Notes: generated from the letters alone by a model not told the origin. DNA of 64,000 bases from Kutzneria sp. CA-103260 (GCF_018263855.1 NZ_CP073318.1:7812001-7876000); one strand, 5' to 3'. Shown: positions 54,208 through 62,523, counted from the first letter of the stretch. Numbers and translations: made by a program.

Positions 54208-55266
54208 GTGACTGACGCGGTCGTGGTCGAGGAGCTGGTCAAGCGGTACGGCAAGAACCCGAGACCGGCGGTGGACGGGCTGGGCTTCACCGTCCACGCC
54301 GGTGAGGTGTTCGGCCTGCTGGGGCCGAACGGCGCCGGCAAGACGACAACGGTTGGCGTGCTCACCACGCGGGTGCTGCCGACCAGCGGTCGCGCGCTGG
54401 TGCAGGGCGTCGACGTCGTCGCCGATCCGCAGCGGGCCCGGCAGGTGCTGGCCGTGGTGCCGCAGCGCAACAACCTGGACCGGTCGCTGAACGTCCGGCA
54501 GAACCTGCTGTTCCACGCCGCGTACCACGGGGTGGCGCGGGCGGAGCGGACGCGGCTGGCCGACGAGATCCTGGAACGGATGGGGCTCACCGGCCACGCC
54601 AAGGCCGCCATCGACACGCTGTCGGGTGGCCAGGCGCAGCGGGTGATGATCGCCCGGGCGCTGATGCACCGGCCGAAGGTGATGTTCCTGGACGAGCCGT
54701 CCACGGGGCTGGACCCGCAGGCCCGGCTGTTCGTGCACGACCGGGTGGCGCAGCTGCGGTCCGAGGGCGTCACGGTCGTGCTGACCACTCACGACATGGA
54801 CGAGGCGGCCAAGCTGTGCGACCGGGTCGGCATCGTCGACCACGGCAAGCTGCTGGCGCTGGACACGCCCGCCGAGCTGACGAAGTCGTTGCCGGGGCGC
54901 ACGACGATCACCTTCACGGTCAGTCTGGGCGGGGTGGCGAGCGGCGAAGTGGCGGCGAAGCTGTCCGCTGTGGACGGTGTGGAACGGGTGGAGCAGATCG
55001 CCGGGGGCAACGGCGGGTTCCCAGGCGGCGCACCACCGTCGACCGGCGGACCCAGCGGGGCCGGCGGACCCAATGGGGGCAACGGGGTCGGTGGGGCTCC
55101 CGAGGCCAATCAGTTCCGGCTCTACTCCGACTTCGAGGCGGCCGTGGTGCTGCCGTCGGCGCTCAGCGCGCTGGGCGGACTGGGCTGTGAGGTCAGTGAT
55201 CTGGCGCTGGGCAAGCCCAGCCTGGAGGACGTGTTCATCCACCTGACGGGAAGGGAACTCCGGTGA
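54208..55266 (+). CDS. ABC exporter ATPase with Gly/Pro-rich insertion
   Basis: This is 352 residues, DrrA-like. Walker A GPNGAGKTTT, signature LSGGQAQRVMIARALM, Walker B VMFLDEPSTGLDP, switch His TTHDMDEAAK. After about residue 265 there is a ~35-residue low-complexity Gly/Pro/Asn insertion (GGFPGGAPPSTGGPSGAGG) before the C-terminal EDVFIHLTGRELR. That insertion is not usual in this family and is probably a disordered linker. GTG 54208 starts it. It overlaps the permease (GTGA). Substrate unknown; drug-efflux-like. Confidence 0.92.
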   Translation: MTDAVVVEELVKRYGKNPRPAVDGLGFTVHAGEVFGLLGPNGAGKTTTVGVLTTRVLPTSGRALVQGVDVVADPQRARQVLAVVPQRNNLDRSLNVRQNLLFHAAYHGVARAERTRLADEILERMGLTGHAKAAIDTLSGGQAQRVMIARALMHRPKVMFLDEPSTGLDPQARLFVHDRVAQLRSEGVTVVLTTHDMDEAAKLCDRVGIVDHGKLLALDTPAELTKSLPGRTTITFTVSLGGVASGEVAAKLSAVDGVERVEQIAGGNGGFPGGAPPSTGGPSGAGGPNGGNGVGGAPEANQFRLYSDFEAAVVLPSALSALGGLGCEVSDLALGKPSLEDVFIHLTGRELR

Positions 55267-56033
55267 CGGCCCTGCGGACCTTCAACGCCGTCCTCGGGCG
55301 AGACGTCTTCGTCACCGGGCGGGAGCTGCCGAGCTTCCTGGCCCAGGTGGTCATCCAGCCGTTCTTCACGCTGTTCATCTTCGGCAAGGTGCTCACCCAG
55401 ATCGGCTTCGTGCAGGGCAACTTCAGCGAGGTGCTGCTGCCGGGGGTGGTGGCGCTCAACGGGTTCCTGGGCGCGCTGCAGAACACGACGCTGCCACTGG
55501 TGCTGGACTTCTCCTGGACCCGGGAGATCGAGGACCGGCTGCTGGCGCCGATGCCGATCGCCATGGTGGCCGTGGAGAAGATGGTCTTCGGCGCGCTGCG
55601 CGGGCTGCTGGCGGCGATCCTGATGATCCCGATCGGGTTCGCGATCCTGGGCCTGACCTGGCCGGCTTCGAGCCTGCCGCTGGTGCTGGTCGTGCTGGTG
55701 CTCGGGTCGTTGGCTGGAGCCGCGATCGGCATGGTCATCGGCACCTCGGTGCCGCCGCGCCGGATCAACATCATGTTCGCGGTCATCCTGACGCCGCTGA
55801 TGTTCACCGGCTCGACCCAGTTCCCGTGGTCCTCGCTGAACAGCGATCTGCTCTGGTTCAAGGTGGTGTGCGCGCTCAACCCGCTCACCTACGCCAGCGA
55901 GGCCATGCGGGCCGTGCTGCTGCCCAACAGCCAGAACATCGCGCTGTGGGTCTCACTGCTGGTCCTGGTCGGCGCGATCGGACTGTTCGGGGCGATCGGG
56001 GTGCGGGGATTCATGCGCCGCGCTCTGGACTGA
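55263..56033 (+). CDS. ABC exporter permease (ABC-2 family, DrrB-like)
   Basis: This is 256 residues with about six membrane helices, e.g. FLAQVVIQPFFTLFIFGKVL, LPGVVALNGFLGALQNTTLP, GLLAAILMIPIGFAILGL and IALWVSLLVLVGAIGLFGAI. The motif SWTREIEDRLLAPMPIAMVA is typical of ABC-2 permeases. GTG 55263 overlaps the ATPase stop. The two make a drug- or lipid-export pump. Its end is followed by short GGCGAGCAGG-like repeats (56083-56121) and a strong terminator. Confidence 0.92.
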   Translation: MTALRTFNAVLGRDVFVTGRELPSFLAQVVIQPFFTLFIFGKVLTQIGFVQGNFSEVLLPGVVALNGFLGALQNTTLPLVLDFSWTREIEDRLLAPMPIAMVAVEKMVFGALRGLLAAILMIPIGFAILGLTWPASSLPLVLVVLVLGSLAGAAIGMVIGTSVPPRRINIMFAVILTPLMFTGSTQFPWSSLNSDLLWFKVVCALNPLTYASEAMRAVLLPNSQNIALWVSLLVLVGAIGLFGAIGVRGFMRRALD

Positions 56034-56160
56034 GGCCCGACAAAGAGACCGGCCGGGGAAAGGTAAAGAGCAGGGCTTGCCTGAAGGCGAGCAGGCGGGT
56101 CGGCAAGGCGAGCAGGTCGGCGAAGCGAGCCAGATGGAGCCGGACCACCCGAAACGGCAA

Positions 56161-56201
56161 CGCCGGAGGCCCGGGACGCGTCGCGTCCCGGGCCTCCGGC
56201 G
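56161..56201. terminator. Bidirectional terminator with a 19-bp perfect stem
   Basis: Perfect 19-bp arms flank a 3-nt GTC loop; the left arm starts CGCCGGAGGCCCGGG. It lies between the convergent ends of the ABC permease (56033) and phoH (56212), so it can terminate both. Confidence 0.85.
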
Positions 56202-56211
56202 TGTCCGAGCC

Positions 56212-57579
56212 TCAGTTGGCGTAGTCCTCCAGCATCTCGGTCACCAGGGCCGCGATCGGGGAGCGTTCCGAGCGGGTCAGGGTGATGTGGGCGAAGAGGG
56301 GATGCCCCTTGAGCTTCTCGATGACGGCGGCGACGCCGTCGTGCCGGCCGACCCGGAGGTTGTCACGCTGGGCGACGTCGTGGGTGAGCACGACGCGGGA
56401 GTTGGCGCCGAGGCGGGACAACACGGTGAGCAGGACGTTGCGCTCCAGGGACTGGGCCTCGTCGACGATGACGTAGGAGTCGTGGAGTGAACGGCCGCGG
56501 ATGTGGGTCAGCGGCAGCACCTCGAGCATGCCGCGATCGATGACCTCGTCCAGCACGTCCTGGCTGGCCAGGGCGCCGAGGGTGTCGAAGACGGCCTGGG
56601 CCCAGGGCTGCATCTTCTCGGTCTCGGAACCGGGGAGGTAGCCGAGTTCCTGGCCGCCGACGGCGTAGACCGGGCGGAAGACGACGACCTTGCGGTGCTG
56701 TCGCCGCTCCATGACGGCCTCGAGACCGGCGCACAGCGCCAGCGCCGACTTGCCGGTGCCGGCGCGGCCGCCCAGGGAGACGATGCCGACGTCGGGGTCG
56801 AGCAGCAGATCCAGGGCGATGCGTTGCTCGGCGGAGCGGCCGTGCAGGCCGAAGGCCTCCCGGTCGCCGCGGACGAGGCGGATCTGCTTGTCGGCGGTGA
56901 TGCGACCCAGCGCGGACGAGGAGCCGGAGAGCAGCCGGAGGCCGGTGTGGCACGGCAGCTCGGCGGCGTCGCCCAGGTCGAACAGCGCCGGCTCGATGGT
57001 GTTCTCCTTGAACAGGGTGTCGATGACCTCCTGCTCCACGTCCAGATCGGTCATGCCGGTCCATCCGGACGGAATGACGTCCTGGGCCCGGTACTCGTCG
57101 GCGTCCAGGCCGCACGCGCCGGCCTTGACCCGCAGCGGCATGTCCTTGGTGACGAGGGTGACCTGCAGCCCCTCGGCCTTCAGGTTCAACGCGCAGGCCA
57201 GGATGCGGGCGTCGTTGGAGTCGGTGCGGAAGCCGGCGGGCAGCACCTCCGGGTCGGTGTGGTTGAGCTCGACGTGCAGGGTGCCGCCCTGGTCGCCGAT
57301 CGGGACCGGGGAGTCCAGCCTTCCGTGCCGCAGGCGGAGCTCGTCCAGCAGGCGGAGCGCCTCCCGGGCGAACCAGCCCAGCTCGGGGTGGTTACGCTTG
57401 CCCTCCAATTCAGAGATCACCACGAGCGGCAGCACAACCGAGTGCTCGGCGAACCTGGTCAGCGCCCATGGGTCGGACAGCAGGACCGAGGTGTCGAGCA
57501 CAAAGGTGGGGGTTGTGCGCCTTTTCGCGGCGCTACGGGCAGAGCCTGAGGAACGGCTGGCGGGACGTCGTGCAGTCAC
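56212..57579 (-). CDS. PhoH-family protein with PIN domain (PhoH2 type)
   Basis: This is 455 residues. N-terminal PIN nuclease domain: TFVLDTSVLLSDPWALTRF, with Asp/Glu metal residues (LPLVVISELEGKRNH, TDSNDARILACAL). C-terminal PhoH ATPase: Walker A SLGGRAGTGKSALALCAG, YVIVDEAQSLERN (Walker B), and THDVAQRDNLRVGRHDG. In mycobacteria such PhoH2 proteins are RNA helicase/RNases and can act as toxins with an upstream small antitoxin. GTG 57579 is used; GGGAG is 5 nt upstream. No antitoxin is recognisable in the 346-nt leader. Confidence 0.93.
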   Translation of the reverse strand: MTARRPASRSSGSARSAAKRRTTPTFVLDTSVLLSDPWALTRFAEHSVVLPLVVISELEGKRNHPELGWFAREALRLLDELRLRHGRLDSPVPIGDQGGTLHVELNHTDPEVLPAGFRTDSNDARILACALNLKAEGLQVTLVTKDMPLRVKAGACGLDADEYRAQDVIPSGWTGMTDLDVEQEVIDTLFKENTIEPALFDLGDAAELPCHTGLRLLSGSSSALGRITADKQIRLVRGDREAFGLHGRSAEQRIALDLLLDPDVGIVSLGGRAGTGKSALALCAGLEAVMERRQHRKVVVFRPVYAVGGQELGYLPGSETEKMQPWAQAVFDTLGALASQDVLDEVIDRGMLEVLPLTHIRGRSLHDSYVIVDEAQSLERNVLLTVLSRLGANSRVVLTHDVAQRDNLRVGRHDGVAAVIEKLKGHPLFAHITLTRSERSPIAALVTEMLEDYAN

Positions 57580-57925
57580 GGCAACTCCCTCGCGAGCGCG
57601 GCACCCGCGTTCGCTCCCTCGATGGGCCAGGCACACCACCCAGCTGGAACGCTTGTCCGACGCCGTCGGCGTCAGCCGCACGCCCCAAGAGGGCCGGGTG
57701 CCGGCCCCCTCGCGCTCACCGTCACGACCAGGGCCTCCCGGGACGGTTCGCATTGGACACGACCCGTCACTTCGAAAGCTACCTGCGGCTGCCCCCTGTT
57801 TGCAGGCTGCCACACAGGTGATTCACGCAGTCGTCACCGAACTGCCACGGAGAGTCAAGATCCACCGCCGACCGGCCATCTCCGGGAAACCCGGGCTGAC
57901 CTGCGTCGATACGACATACGAGTGA
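57580..57925 (-). promoter_or_regulatory. 346-nt leader/promoter region of phoH
   Basis: No convincing gene lies here. An in-frame extension runs from 57813 to the phoH start but lacks a ribosome site. Possible RNA structure on the minus strand includes two GGCAGCC words near 57790-57815 within a CCTG...CAGG hairpin-like segment. A TTGACT hexamer (57861-57856) is the best -35 seen; no good -10 follows. Confidence 0.3.
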
Positions 57926-59146
57926 TCAGATAAGACTACTGTCGGTAGTTGTCAGCTCTGCGCGAAGCGAAACCGGCACGAGCGGTTCGCCCAACAGGCG
58001 GGAGTACCGGGTGGACGGTGGCTCCGAACCCCCGGCGGCGAGCCAGCGGCGGACCAGCCGCGAGCCCTCCACGTAGGTGGTGGTGTACGAGCGCCACAGC
58101 GGATCGGTCAGGAACGGCAACAGCCGGTACGCCCGGAACTCGGGCACGAGCAGCCATCGGGACAGGAACCGGACCACGTCCTCCTCGTCGGCCCCGCGGT
58201 CGTGCAGCATCAGCATGGCGTCCTGGCGCACGCGCTGGAGCGTCGTGGTGGCCAGGTCGACGGCCGCCAGCAGCTCGCCGTCGACGTGCACGCCGGCCTC
58301 GGCGAACAGCTCGGTGGCCCAGCCGCCCCAGTGGGCGCCGACAGCGGCCTGCACGCCCAGCTCGGCCAGCCCCTCGGCGACCAGGCACTGCGGCGTGTTG
58401 AGCACGAACATGCTCTGCTCCCACTGCCCGTCCTGCCGGATGGCGCCGGCCTCCTTGCGGCAGTGCTCGGTGTGGTGCCCTGGATACGCCTCGTGCGCGA
58501 TGAGATGGGCCAAGGTGGACACTCGATGCCCCTGGGCCACGTTCAGCGACACCCGGGACCGGTAGTCGCCGAGGTAGCTGTTGAAGCCGCTCCACGCCTT
58601 GTTGTCGACGATCTCGTACTCGACGGTCTCGCCGGCCGGCAGCCCGAACCGCTCTTCGGCCCGGGCGCGCAGGTCGGCGGACAGCAGCCGGACGCAGTCG
58701 GCGATGCGTTCCTTCGGAATCTCCTCACCCGATCGATACCGCGCGACCCTGCGACGCAGGGAGCCGAGTCCCGGCAGCAGCCGCCGCAACTGCCGGTGGG
58801 CCTGGGCGTAGACGTCCGGGTGGCCGAGCTCGATGGTGGTCTGGAAACAGGCCTCGACCTCGGTGACGAAGCCGATCGGGGCACCGGCCAGGCGCGCGCA
58901 CGTGGTCTGCATGGCGACGAGCTGGGCGGTGAGGAACTCCCGTCGAGGCGCGCTCAGGTCGGCGTCGGCGACGGCCCGGCACAGCTCGGCGGCACGCGAA
59001 CACAACTCACCCGGATCGGGGACAGGCTCACCGGCGACCTCGGCCCGCAACGCCGGCGGTCCGGTGTACGCGTCGACCACGCCCGGCAGCACGCGATCGA
59101 TTCGCAGCCCAAGCATCAGATATTCGCGCACGACCTGGAGTTCCAT
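57926..59146 (-). CDS. DUF885 metalloprotein (putative peptidase)
   Basis: This is 406 residues. The zinc-type motif HEAYPGHHTEH is the DUF885 hallmark (HE-x-x-PGH), with a downstream Glu in VAEGLAELGVQ. It starts MELQVVREYLMLGLRIDRVL and has no signal peptide, so the enzyme is probably cytoplasmic. DUF885 proteins resemble zinc metallopeptidases, but few have known substrates. The ATG at 59146 is chosen; the frame extends upstream. The gene is followed by the phoH leader region. There is 258 nt upstream, which also contains the rodlin-like promoter on the other strand. Confidence 0.85.
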   Translation of the reverse strand: MELQVVREYLMLGLRIDRVLPGVVDAYTGPPALRAEVAGEPVPDPGELCSRAAELCRAVADADLSAPRREFLTAQLVAMQTTCARLAGAPIGFVTEVEACFQTTIELGHPDVYAQAHRQLRRLLPGLGSLRRRVARYRSGEEIPKERIADCVRLLSADLRARAEERFGLPAGETVEYEIVDNKAWSGFNSYLGDYRSRVSLNVAQGHRVSTLAHLIAHEAYPGHHTEHCRKEAGAIRQDGQWEQSMFVLNTPQCLVAEGLAELGVQAAVGAHWGGWATELFAEAGVHVDGELLAAVDLATTTLQRVRQDAMLMLHDRGADEEDVVRFLSRWLLVPEFRAYRLLPFLTDPLWRSYTTTYVEGSRLVRRWLAAGGSEPPSTRYSRLLGEPLVPVSLRAELTTTDSSLI

Positions 59147-59267
59147 GAGAACTGCGAGCCTAGGCGGCCGGCCGCGGCGACACCTACCACCGTCCGGAGC
59201 AAACTGCTGTCCGAGAAATGCAGTCGACGGCAAGACCACCGAAACGTGCCACCCGCGGTGGCGAACC

Positions 59268-59323
59268 GATCACACAATGGTGTTAGCGCGGTGGGCAACA
59301 TGTCTGTAGTCCGAGTAGGTTTT
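59268..59323 (+). promoter_or_regulatory. Conserved upstream element of rodlin-like gene 1
   Basis: The 19-nt block GATCACACAATGGTGTTAG (59268-59286) and, 24 nt later, CCGAGTAGGTTT (59311-59322) recur almost identically before the next gene (59820-59873, spacing 23). They end about 80 nt before the GTG start. The pairing of two conserved blocks suggests a shared promoter or activator site; the sigma factor is not identified. Confidence 0.55.
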
Positions 59324-59404
59324 CGCTCCGAAGGGCCCCGAGCCTGACGAACCCCCGTTTCGGTGGTTCCAGGTTATTCCCCGGTACGAAGGAGAGTGTT
59401 GGAA

Positions 59405-59731
59405 GTGCTGAAGAAGGCTGGCGTAGTCGCCGCTGCCGCTGCGGCGGGCGTGATGGTCCTCAGCGCGCCCGCGTTCGCCGGGACCCCCGGCGAGGGCCAC
59501 TGGATGGACCACCACACCCCGCACCAGGTCGGTGTGGCCAACATCAACGACGTGCACGCGCTGAACGACGTCCACGTTCTGGAGAACGTGAACATCCCGG
59601 TGTGCGCCACGAACAACACCATCGCCGGCGGTCTGGTCGCGGTCGCGGTCAACGCGTTGAACCCGACCTTCGTCAAGGACTGCGTGGACGGCGCCGCGAT
59701 CTCGCACAGCGGCGACCACCACGGCGGCTGA
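59405..59731 (+). CDS. Rodlin-like small secreted protein 1
   Basis: This is 108 residues: signal peptide (MLKKAGVVAAAAAAGVMVL, ending AFA), then His/Gly-rich start (GHWMDHHTPHQVG), an Asn-rich stretch (NINDVHALNDVHVLENVNIP), Cys, NNTIAGGLVAVAVNALNPTF and a second Cys (KDCVDG), ending SGDHHGG. The C-x24-C spacing, small size and signal resemble Streptomyces rodlins, proteins of the spore-surface rodlet layer; similarity is partial, so this is a family hint. GTG 59405 has AAGGAG 10 nt upstream. It is a tandem paralogue of the next gene. Confidence 0.7.
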   Translation: MLKKAGVVAAAAAAGVMVLSAPAFAGTPGEGHWMDHHTPHQVGVANINDVHALNDVHVLENVNIPVCATNNTIAGGLVAVAVNALNPTFVKDCVDGAAISHSGDHHGG

Positions 59732-59749
59732 TCTCGGCCCAGCCCTGAT

Positions 59750-59791
59750 CCGAAAGCACCGGAGCGCTATTTCGCGCGCCGGTGCTTTCGG
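59750..59791 (+). terminator. Terminator after rodlin-like gene 1
   Basis: The arms CCGAAAGCACCGG and CCGGTGCTTTCGG form a 13-bp perfect stem around a 16-nt loop, 19 nt after the stop and followed by CTGTTT. It makes the two paralogues separate transcripts. Confidence 0.75.
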
Positions 59792-59819
59792 CTGTTTACG
59801 GCCCGCGACACGCCGAGAT

Positions 59820-59873
59820 GATCACACAATGGTGTTAGTCGCCCGGTGCGGATCGTAAACACCGAGTAGGTTT
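59820..59873 (+). promoter_or_regulatory. Conserved upstream element of rodlin-like gene 2
   Basis: The same GATCACACAATGGTGTTAG block (59820-59838) and CCGAGTAGGTTT (59862-59873) as before gene 1, 23 nt apart. It ends 54 nt before the GTG start. Conservation in noncoding DNA between two paralogues supports a regulatory role. Confidence 0.55.
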
Positions 59874-59927
59874 CCTGACCAAGCAAGGCCGGTTCGCCGG
59901 TAATTCCCCGAGAAGGAGTGTGCAGAC

Positions 59928-60227
59928 GTGCTGAAGAAGGCTGCCGTCGTTGCCATCGCCGCCGCCGGCATCGCGCTGGTCGGCTCGCCGGCTTTCGCGT
60001 CCCCGATGCACGGCCCGGACCAGGCCGGCACCGCCAACGTGAACGACCTGCACCTGGTCAACGACGACCACGTCGCCGAGAACGTCGACGTGCCGATGTG
60101 CCTGACCAACAACACCATCGCCGGTGGCCCGGTGGCCGTCGCGGTGAACGCGCTCAACCCGACGTTCGTCAAGGACTGCGTCGACGGTGTGGCCGCCTCC
60201 AACAGCGGCGACCACCACGGCGGCTGA
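59928..60227 (+). CDS. Rodlin-like small secreted protein 2
   Basis: This is 99 residues, a paralogue of the gene at 59405: signal MLKKAAVVAIAAAGIALVG, cut near AFA, an Asn/Asp/His segment (NVNDLHLVNDDHVAENVDVP), Cys, NNTIAGGPVAVAVNALNPTF, KDCVDG and the same end SGDHHGG. Both keep the two Cys and the NALNPTFVKDCVDG segment. GTG 59928 has AAGGAG 9 nt upstream. It is probably a surface or aerial-structure protein, as for rodlins; not proven. It is followed by a 21-bp terminator. Confidence 0.7.
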   Translation: MLKKAAVVAIAAAGIALVGSPAFASPMHGPDQAGTANVNDLHLVNDDHVAENVDVPMCLTNNTIAGGPVAVAVNALNPTFVKDCVDGVAASNSGDHHGG

Positions 60228-60240
60228 GCAAGCCCCCACA

Positions 60241-60287
60241 CGCCGAGAGGGCCCCGGAACCGTGGTGGTTCCGGGGCCCTCTCGGCG
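60241..60287. terminator. Bidirectional terminator with a 21-bp perfect stem
   Basis: Perfect 21-bp arms (left arm starts CGCCGAGAGGGCCCCGG) flank the loop GTGGT. It lies between the convergent ends of rodlin-like gene 2 (60227) and the prenyltransferase (60300). Confidence 0.88.
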
Positions 60288-60299
60288 TGTACAAGGGGT

Positions 60300-61085
60300 C
60301 TACGAGCCGTAGCGGCGGTGCCGCCAGGCATAGTCCCGCAGCGCCCGCAGGAAGTCGACGTGCCGGAACGCGGGCCAGTAGGCCTCGGTGAACCAGAACT
60401 CCGAGTGCGCAGACTGCCAGAGCAGGAAGCCGGACAGCCGCTGCTCGCCGGAGGTGCGGATGAGCAGGTCCGGGTCGGGCTGCCCGGAGGTGTAGAGGTG
60501 CTCGGAGATGTGGTCCACGTCCAGCACCTCGGCCAGCTCCTCGATCGGGGTGCCGGCCTCGGCGTGCTGCAGCAGCAGCTTGCGCACCGCGTCGGCGATC
60601 TCCTGCCGGCCGCCGTAGCCGACGGCGACGTTGACCTCCATGCCGGTGCGGTTGGCGGTGCGCTGCCCGGCCGCGGTGAGCCGGTTGGCGATGTCGGTGG
60701 GCAGCAGGTCCAGCGCGCCGACGATGCGCAGCCGCCACGGGTTCTCCGGCTCGGCCAGCTCGTCGACCACGTCGGCGATGATCAGCAGCAGCGCCGACAG
60801 CTCTTCACTGGAGCGCTTCTTCAGGTTGTCGGTGGCCAGCAGCCACAGCGTGACCACCTCGACCTCGGCCTCACGGCACCACTCCAGCAGATCGGCGATC
60901 TTGCGGGCGCCGGCGCGGTGGCCGTCGGCGACGTCCTCGAAGCCGGCTTCCTTGGCCCATCGACGGTTTCCGTCCAGGACCACGCCCACGTGCCGGGGCC
61001 GCCGGCTGGCCGCGGTGATCTGTTGGTTGAGACGCATCTCGTAGAGGCCGTAGACAATCCGGCTGAGGCGCTTGCGAAGACCCAC
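60300..61085 (-). CDS. uppS: Short-chain cis-prenyltransferase (isoprenyl transferase)
   Basis: This is 261 residues. It has the substrate Asp motif GVVLDGNRRWAKEAG, HRAGARKI, LWLLATDNLKKRSSEEL, VNVAVGYGGRQEI, and the last signature LLIRTSGEQRLSGFLLWQ with HSEFWF. It is the family of undecaprenyl and Z,E-farnesyl diphosphate synthases. Its place next to hemolysin III matches the mycobacterial Rv1086/Rv1085c pair, where the enzyme makes short-chain Z,E-farnesyl diphosphate. So the short-chain version is likely, and uppS is only a broad name. GTG 61085 starts it. Confidence 0.93.
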   Translation of the reverse strand: MGLRKRLSRIVYGLYEMRLNQQITAASRRPRHVGVVLDGNRRWAKEAGFEDVADGHRAGARKIADLLEWCREAEVEVVTLWLLATDNLKKRSSEELSALLLIIADVVDELAEPENPWRLRIVGALDLLPTDIANRLTAAGQRTANRTGMEVNVAVGYGGRQEIADAVRKLLLQHAEAGTPIEELAEVLDVDHISEHLYTSGQPDPDLLIRTSGEQRLSGFLLWQSAHSEFWFTEAYWPAFRHVDFLRALRDYAWRHRRYGS

Positions 61086-61166
61086 GCCACCGGAGGGTAC
61101 GCCGGGCAGTGGAGGCGGGTCACATCACGGTGACCGCGCAACCTACGGTGCCGTAACCTCGGGCAC

Positions 61167-61844
61167 GTGACCGCTGCGGCCCTCGACCACATCCCGCCCA
61201 CCCCGCCCAAGCCTCGGCTGCGGGGGTGGCTGCACTTCTGGTCGTTCTTCGCCTCGCTGGCCACCGGCGCGACGCTGGTGTCGGTCGCCGCGGCCACTGT
61301 GTCGGCGACGGCCGCGCTCGCGACCGCTGTGTACAGCCTGACGATTCTCGGCCTGTTCGGGGTCAGCGCGCTCTACCACCGGCACCACTGGCTGAGCGCC
61401 CGGGCGCGAACGCTGATGAAGCGCCTGGACCATTCGATGATCTTCGTGTTCATCGCCGGCACGTACACGCCCTTCGCGGTCCTGGCGCTGCCGGGCACCA
61501 CCGGCACGATCGTGCTGGCGGTGGTGTGGGGCGGCGCGCTGCTCGGCGTGGCGCTGAAGATGGTGTGGCCGCACGCGCCGCGCTGGCTGGGCGTGCCGAT
61601 CTACATCGCGCTGGGCTGGGTCGCGGTGTTCGTGCTGCCCGATCTGTTGCACCACGCGGGAATCGCGTCGTTGGTGCTGCTGCTCGTCGGTGGCGCGCTG
61701 TACACCGCCGGCGCGGTCTTCTACGCCACCAAGTGGCCCGACCCGTGGCCGAAGGTGTTCGGGTACCACGAGTTCTTCCACGCGGCGACGGTGCTGGCCG
61801 CGCTCTGCCACTACATCGCCATCTGGTTCGCGCTCTATCCGTGA
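61167..61844 (+). CDS. Hemolysin III/PAQR-family membrane protein
   Basis: This is 225 residues with seven membrane helices. Key motifs: SALYHRHHWLS (His of the metal site), DHSMIFVFIAGTYTPFAVLA, and GYHEFFHAATVLAALCHYIA, the three conserved His/Asp patches of the PAQR superfamily. It may be a membrane hydrolase or receptor-like protein; TrhA-type functions in lipid homeostasis are known for relatives. GTG 61167 starts it. It is divergent from the prenyltransferase with an 81-nt shared promoter region. Confidence 0.92.
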   Translation: MTAAALDHIPPTPPKPRLRGWLHFWSFFASLATGATLVSVAAATVSATAALATAVYSLTILGLFGVSALYHRHHWLSARARTLMKRLDHSMIFVFIAGTYTPFAVLALPGTTGTIVLAVVWGGALLGVALKMVWPHAPRWLGVPIYIALGWVAVFVLPDLLHHAGIASLVLLLVGGALYTAGAVFYATKWPDPWPKVFGYHEFFHAATVLAALCHYIAIWFALYP

Positions 61845-61874
61845 GCGGCGCCGGCCCACGGGCAGAGCGCGTGT

Positions 61875-62432
61875 TCAGCCCAGATCCGGGCCCTGGCTGC
61901 GCACGTCGTTGACCTTCTGCATGGCCTCGCGCAGCTCGGTGAGCCAGGTGTCGGCGTGCTCGCCGACCAGCCGCACCGCCCAGGCCAGGGCCTCGGAACG
62001 GGACCGGGCCACGCCGGCGTCGACGAGCGTGTCCAGCACCAGCCGCTCGGGCTGGCGCAGCCGGGTCATCACCGGCGAGGACAGCGTGGTGAACAGTTCC
62101 GTGGTGCCGCCCAGCTTCGCGCCCCAGGCGACCTTGCGCCCGTAGCGGTGCTCGGCCTGGCGGGCGATCTCGATCCGCTCGTCGCGGGTCTGCTCGCGGT
62201 ACCGGCTGATCCGGCCGGACTCGGCGGCCGCGCGGGCCGCGTCGTCGGCGAACTCCCCGTCGAGCGCCGGCAGCTCGCCGACGACGACGATCTCGTCACG
62301 GTCGATGGTGATCTCCGGCGCGCCGGTGAACCAGCCGTCGGGCAGCCGCCCGGCGAACCAGGCCGGCGCGTCGTCGGCCGACGGGACCTCGCCCTGCTGC
62401 CAGCCGCGTCCACGTGCGAAGCGTCCGTGCAT
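61875..62432 (-). CDS. Conserved-type cytoplasmic protein of unknown function
   Basis: This is 185 residues starting MHGRFARGRGWQQGEVPSAD. The N-terminal ~60 contains a small beta-rich part (EITIDRDEIVVVGELPALD), then helices rich in Arg/Glu (SGRISRYREQTRDERIEIAR). The C-terminal part (RLVLDTLVDAGVARSRSEAL) resembles ribbon-helix-helix or antitoxin-type helices, but no family is certain. ATG 62432 is used. It is on the same strand as the DUF255 gene but 174 nt apart, so it probably has its own promoter. Confidence 0.7.
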   Translation of the reverse strand: MHGRFARGRGWQQGEVPSADDAPAWFAGRLPDGWFTGAPEITIDRDEIVVVGELPALDGEFADDAARAAAESGRISRYREQTRDERIEIARQAEHRYGRKVAWGAKLGGTTELFTTLSSPVMTRLRQPERLVLDTLVDAGVARSRSEALAWAVRLVGEHADTWLTELREAMQKVNDVRSQGPDLG

Positions 62433-62523
62433 GACGCCCTCCCACCTAGTTGATTACATCATTACACCGCTTCACAGTACGCCCGGCAACACCCGCAACA
62501 ACCCTCGTTCACCCGCGGCGGAA

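Noticed and set aside
51316..55242. A 1308-codon minus-strand open frame opposite the ligase, GuaB1 and ABC genes
   Set aside because: High-GC shadow frame: low-complexity Arg/His/Gly/Gln product with no domain, fully opposite three clear genes.
56083..56121. Short tandem GGCGAGCAGG-like repeats after the ABC permease
   Set aside because: Only two or three imperfect units, no stem or promoter; probably simple-sequence drift next to the terminator.
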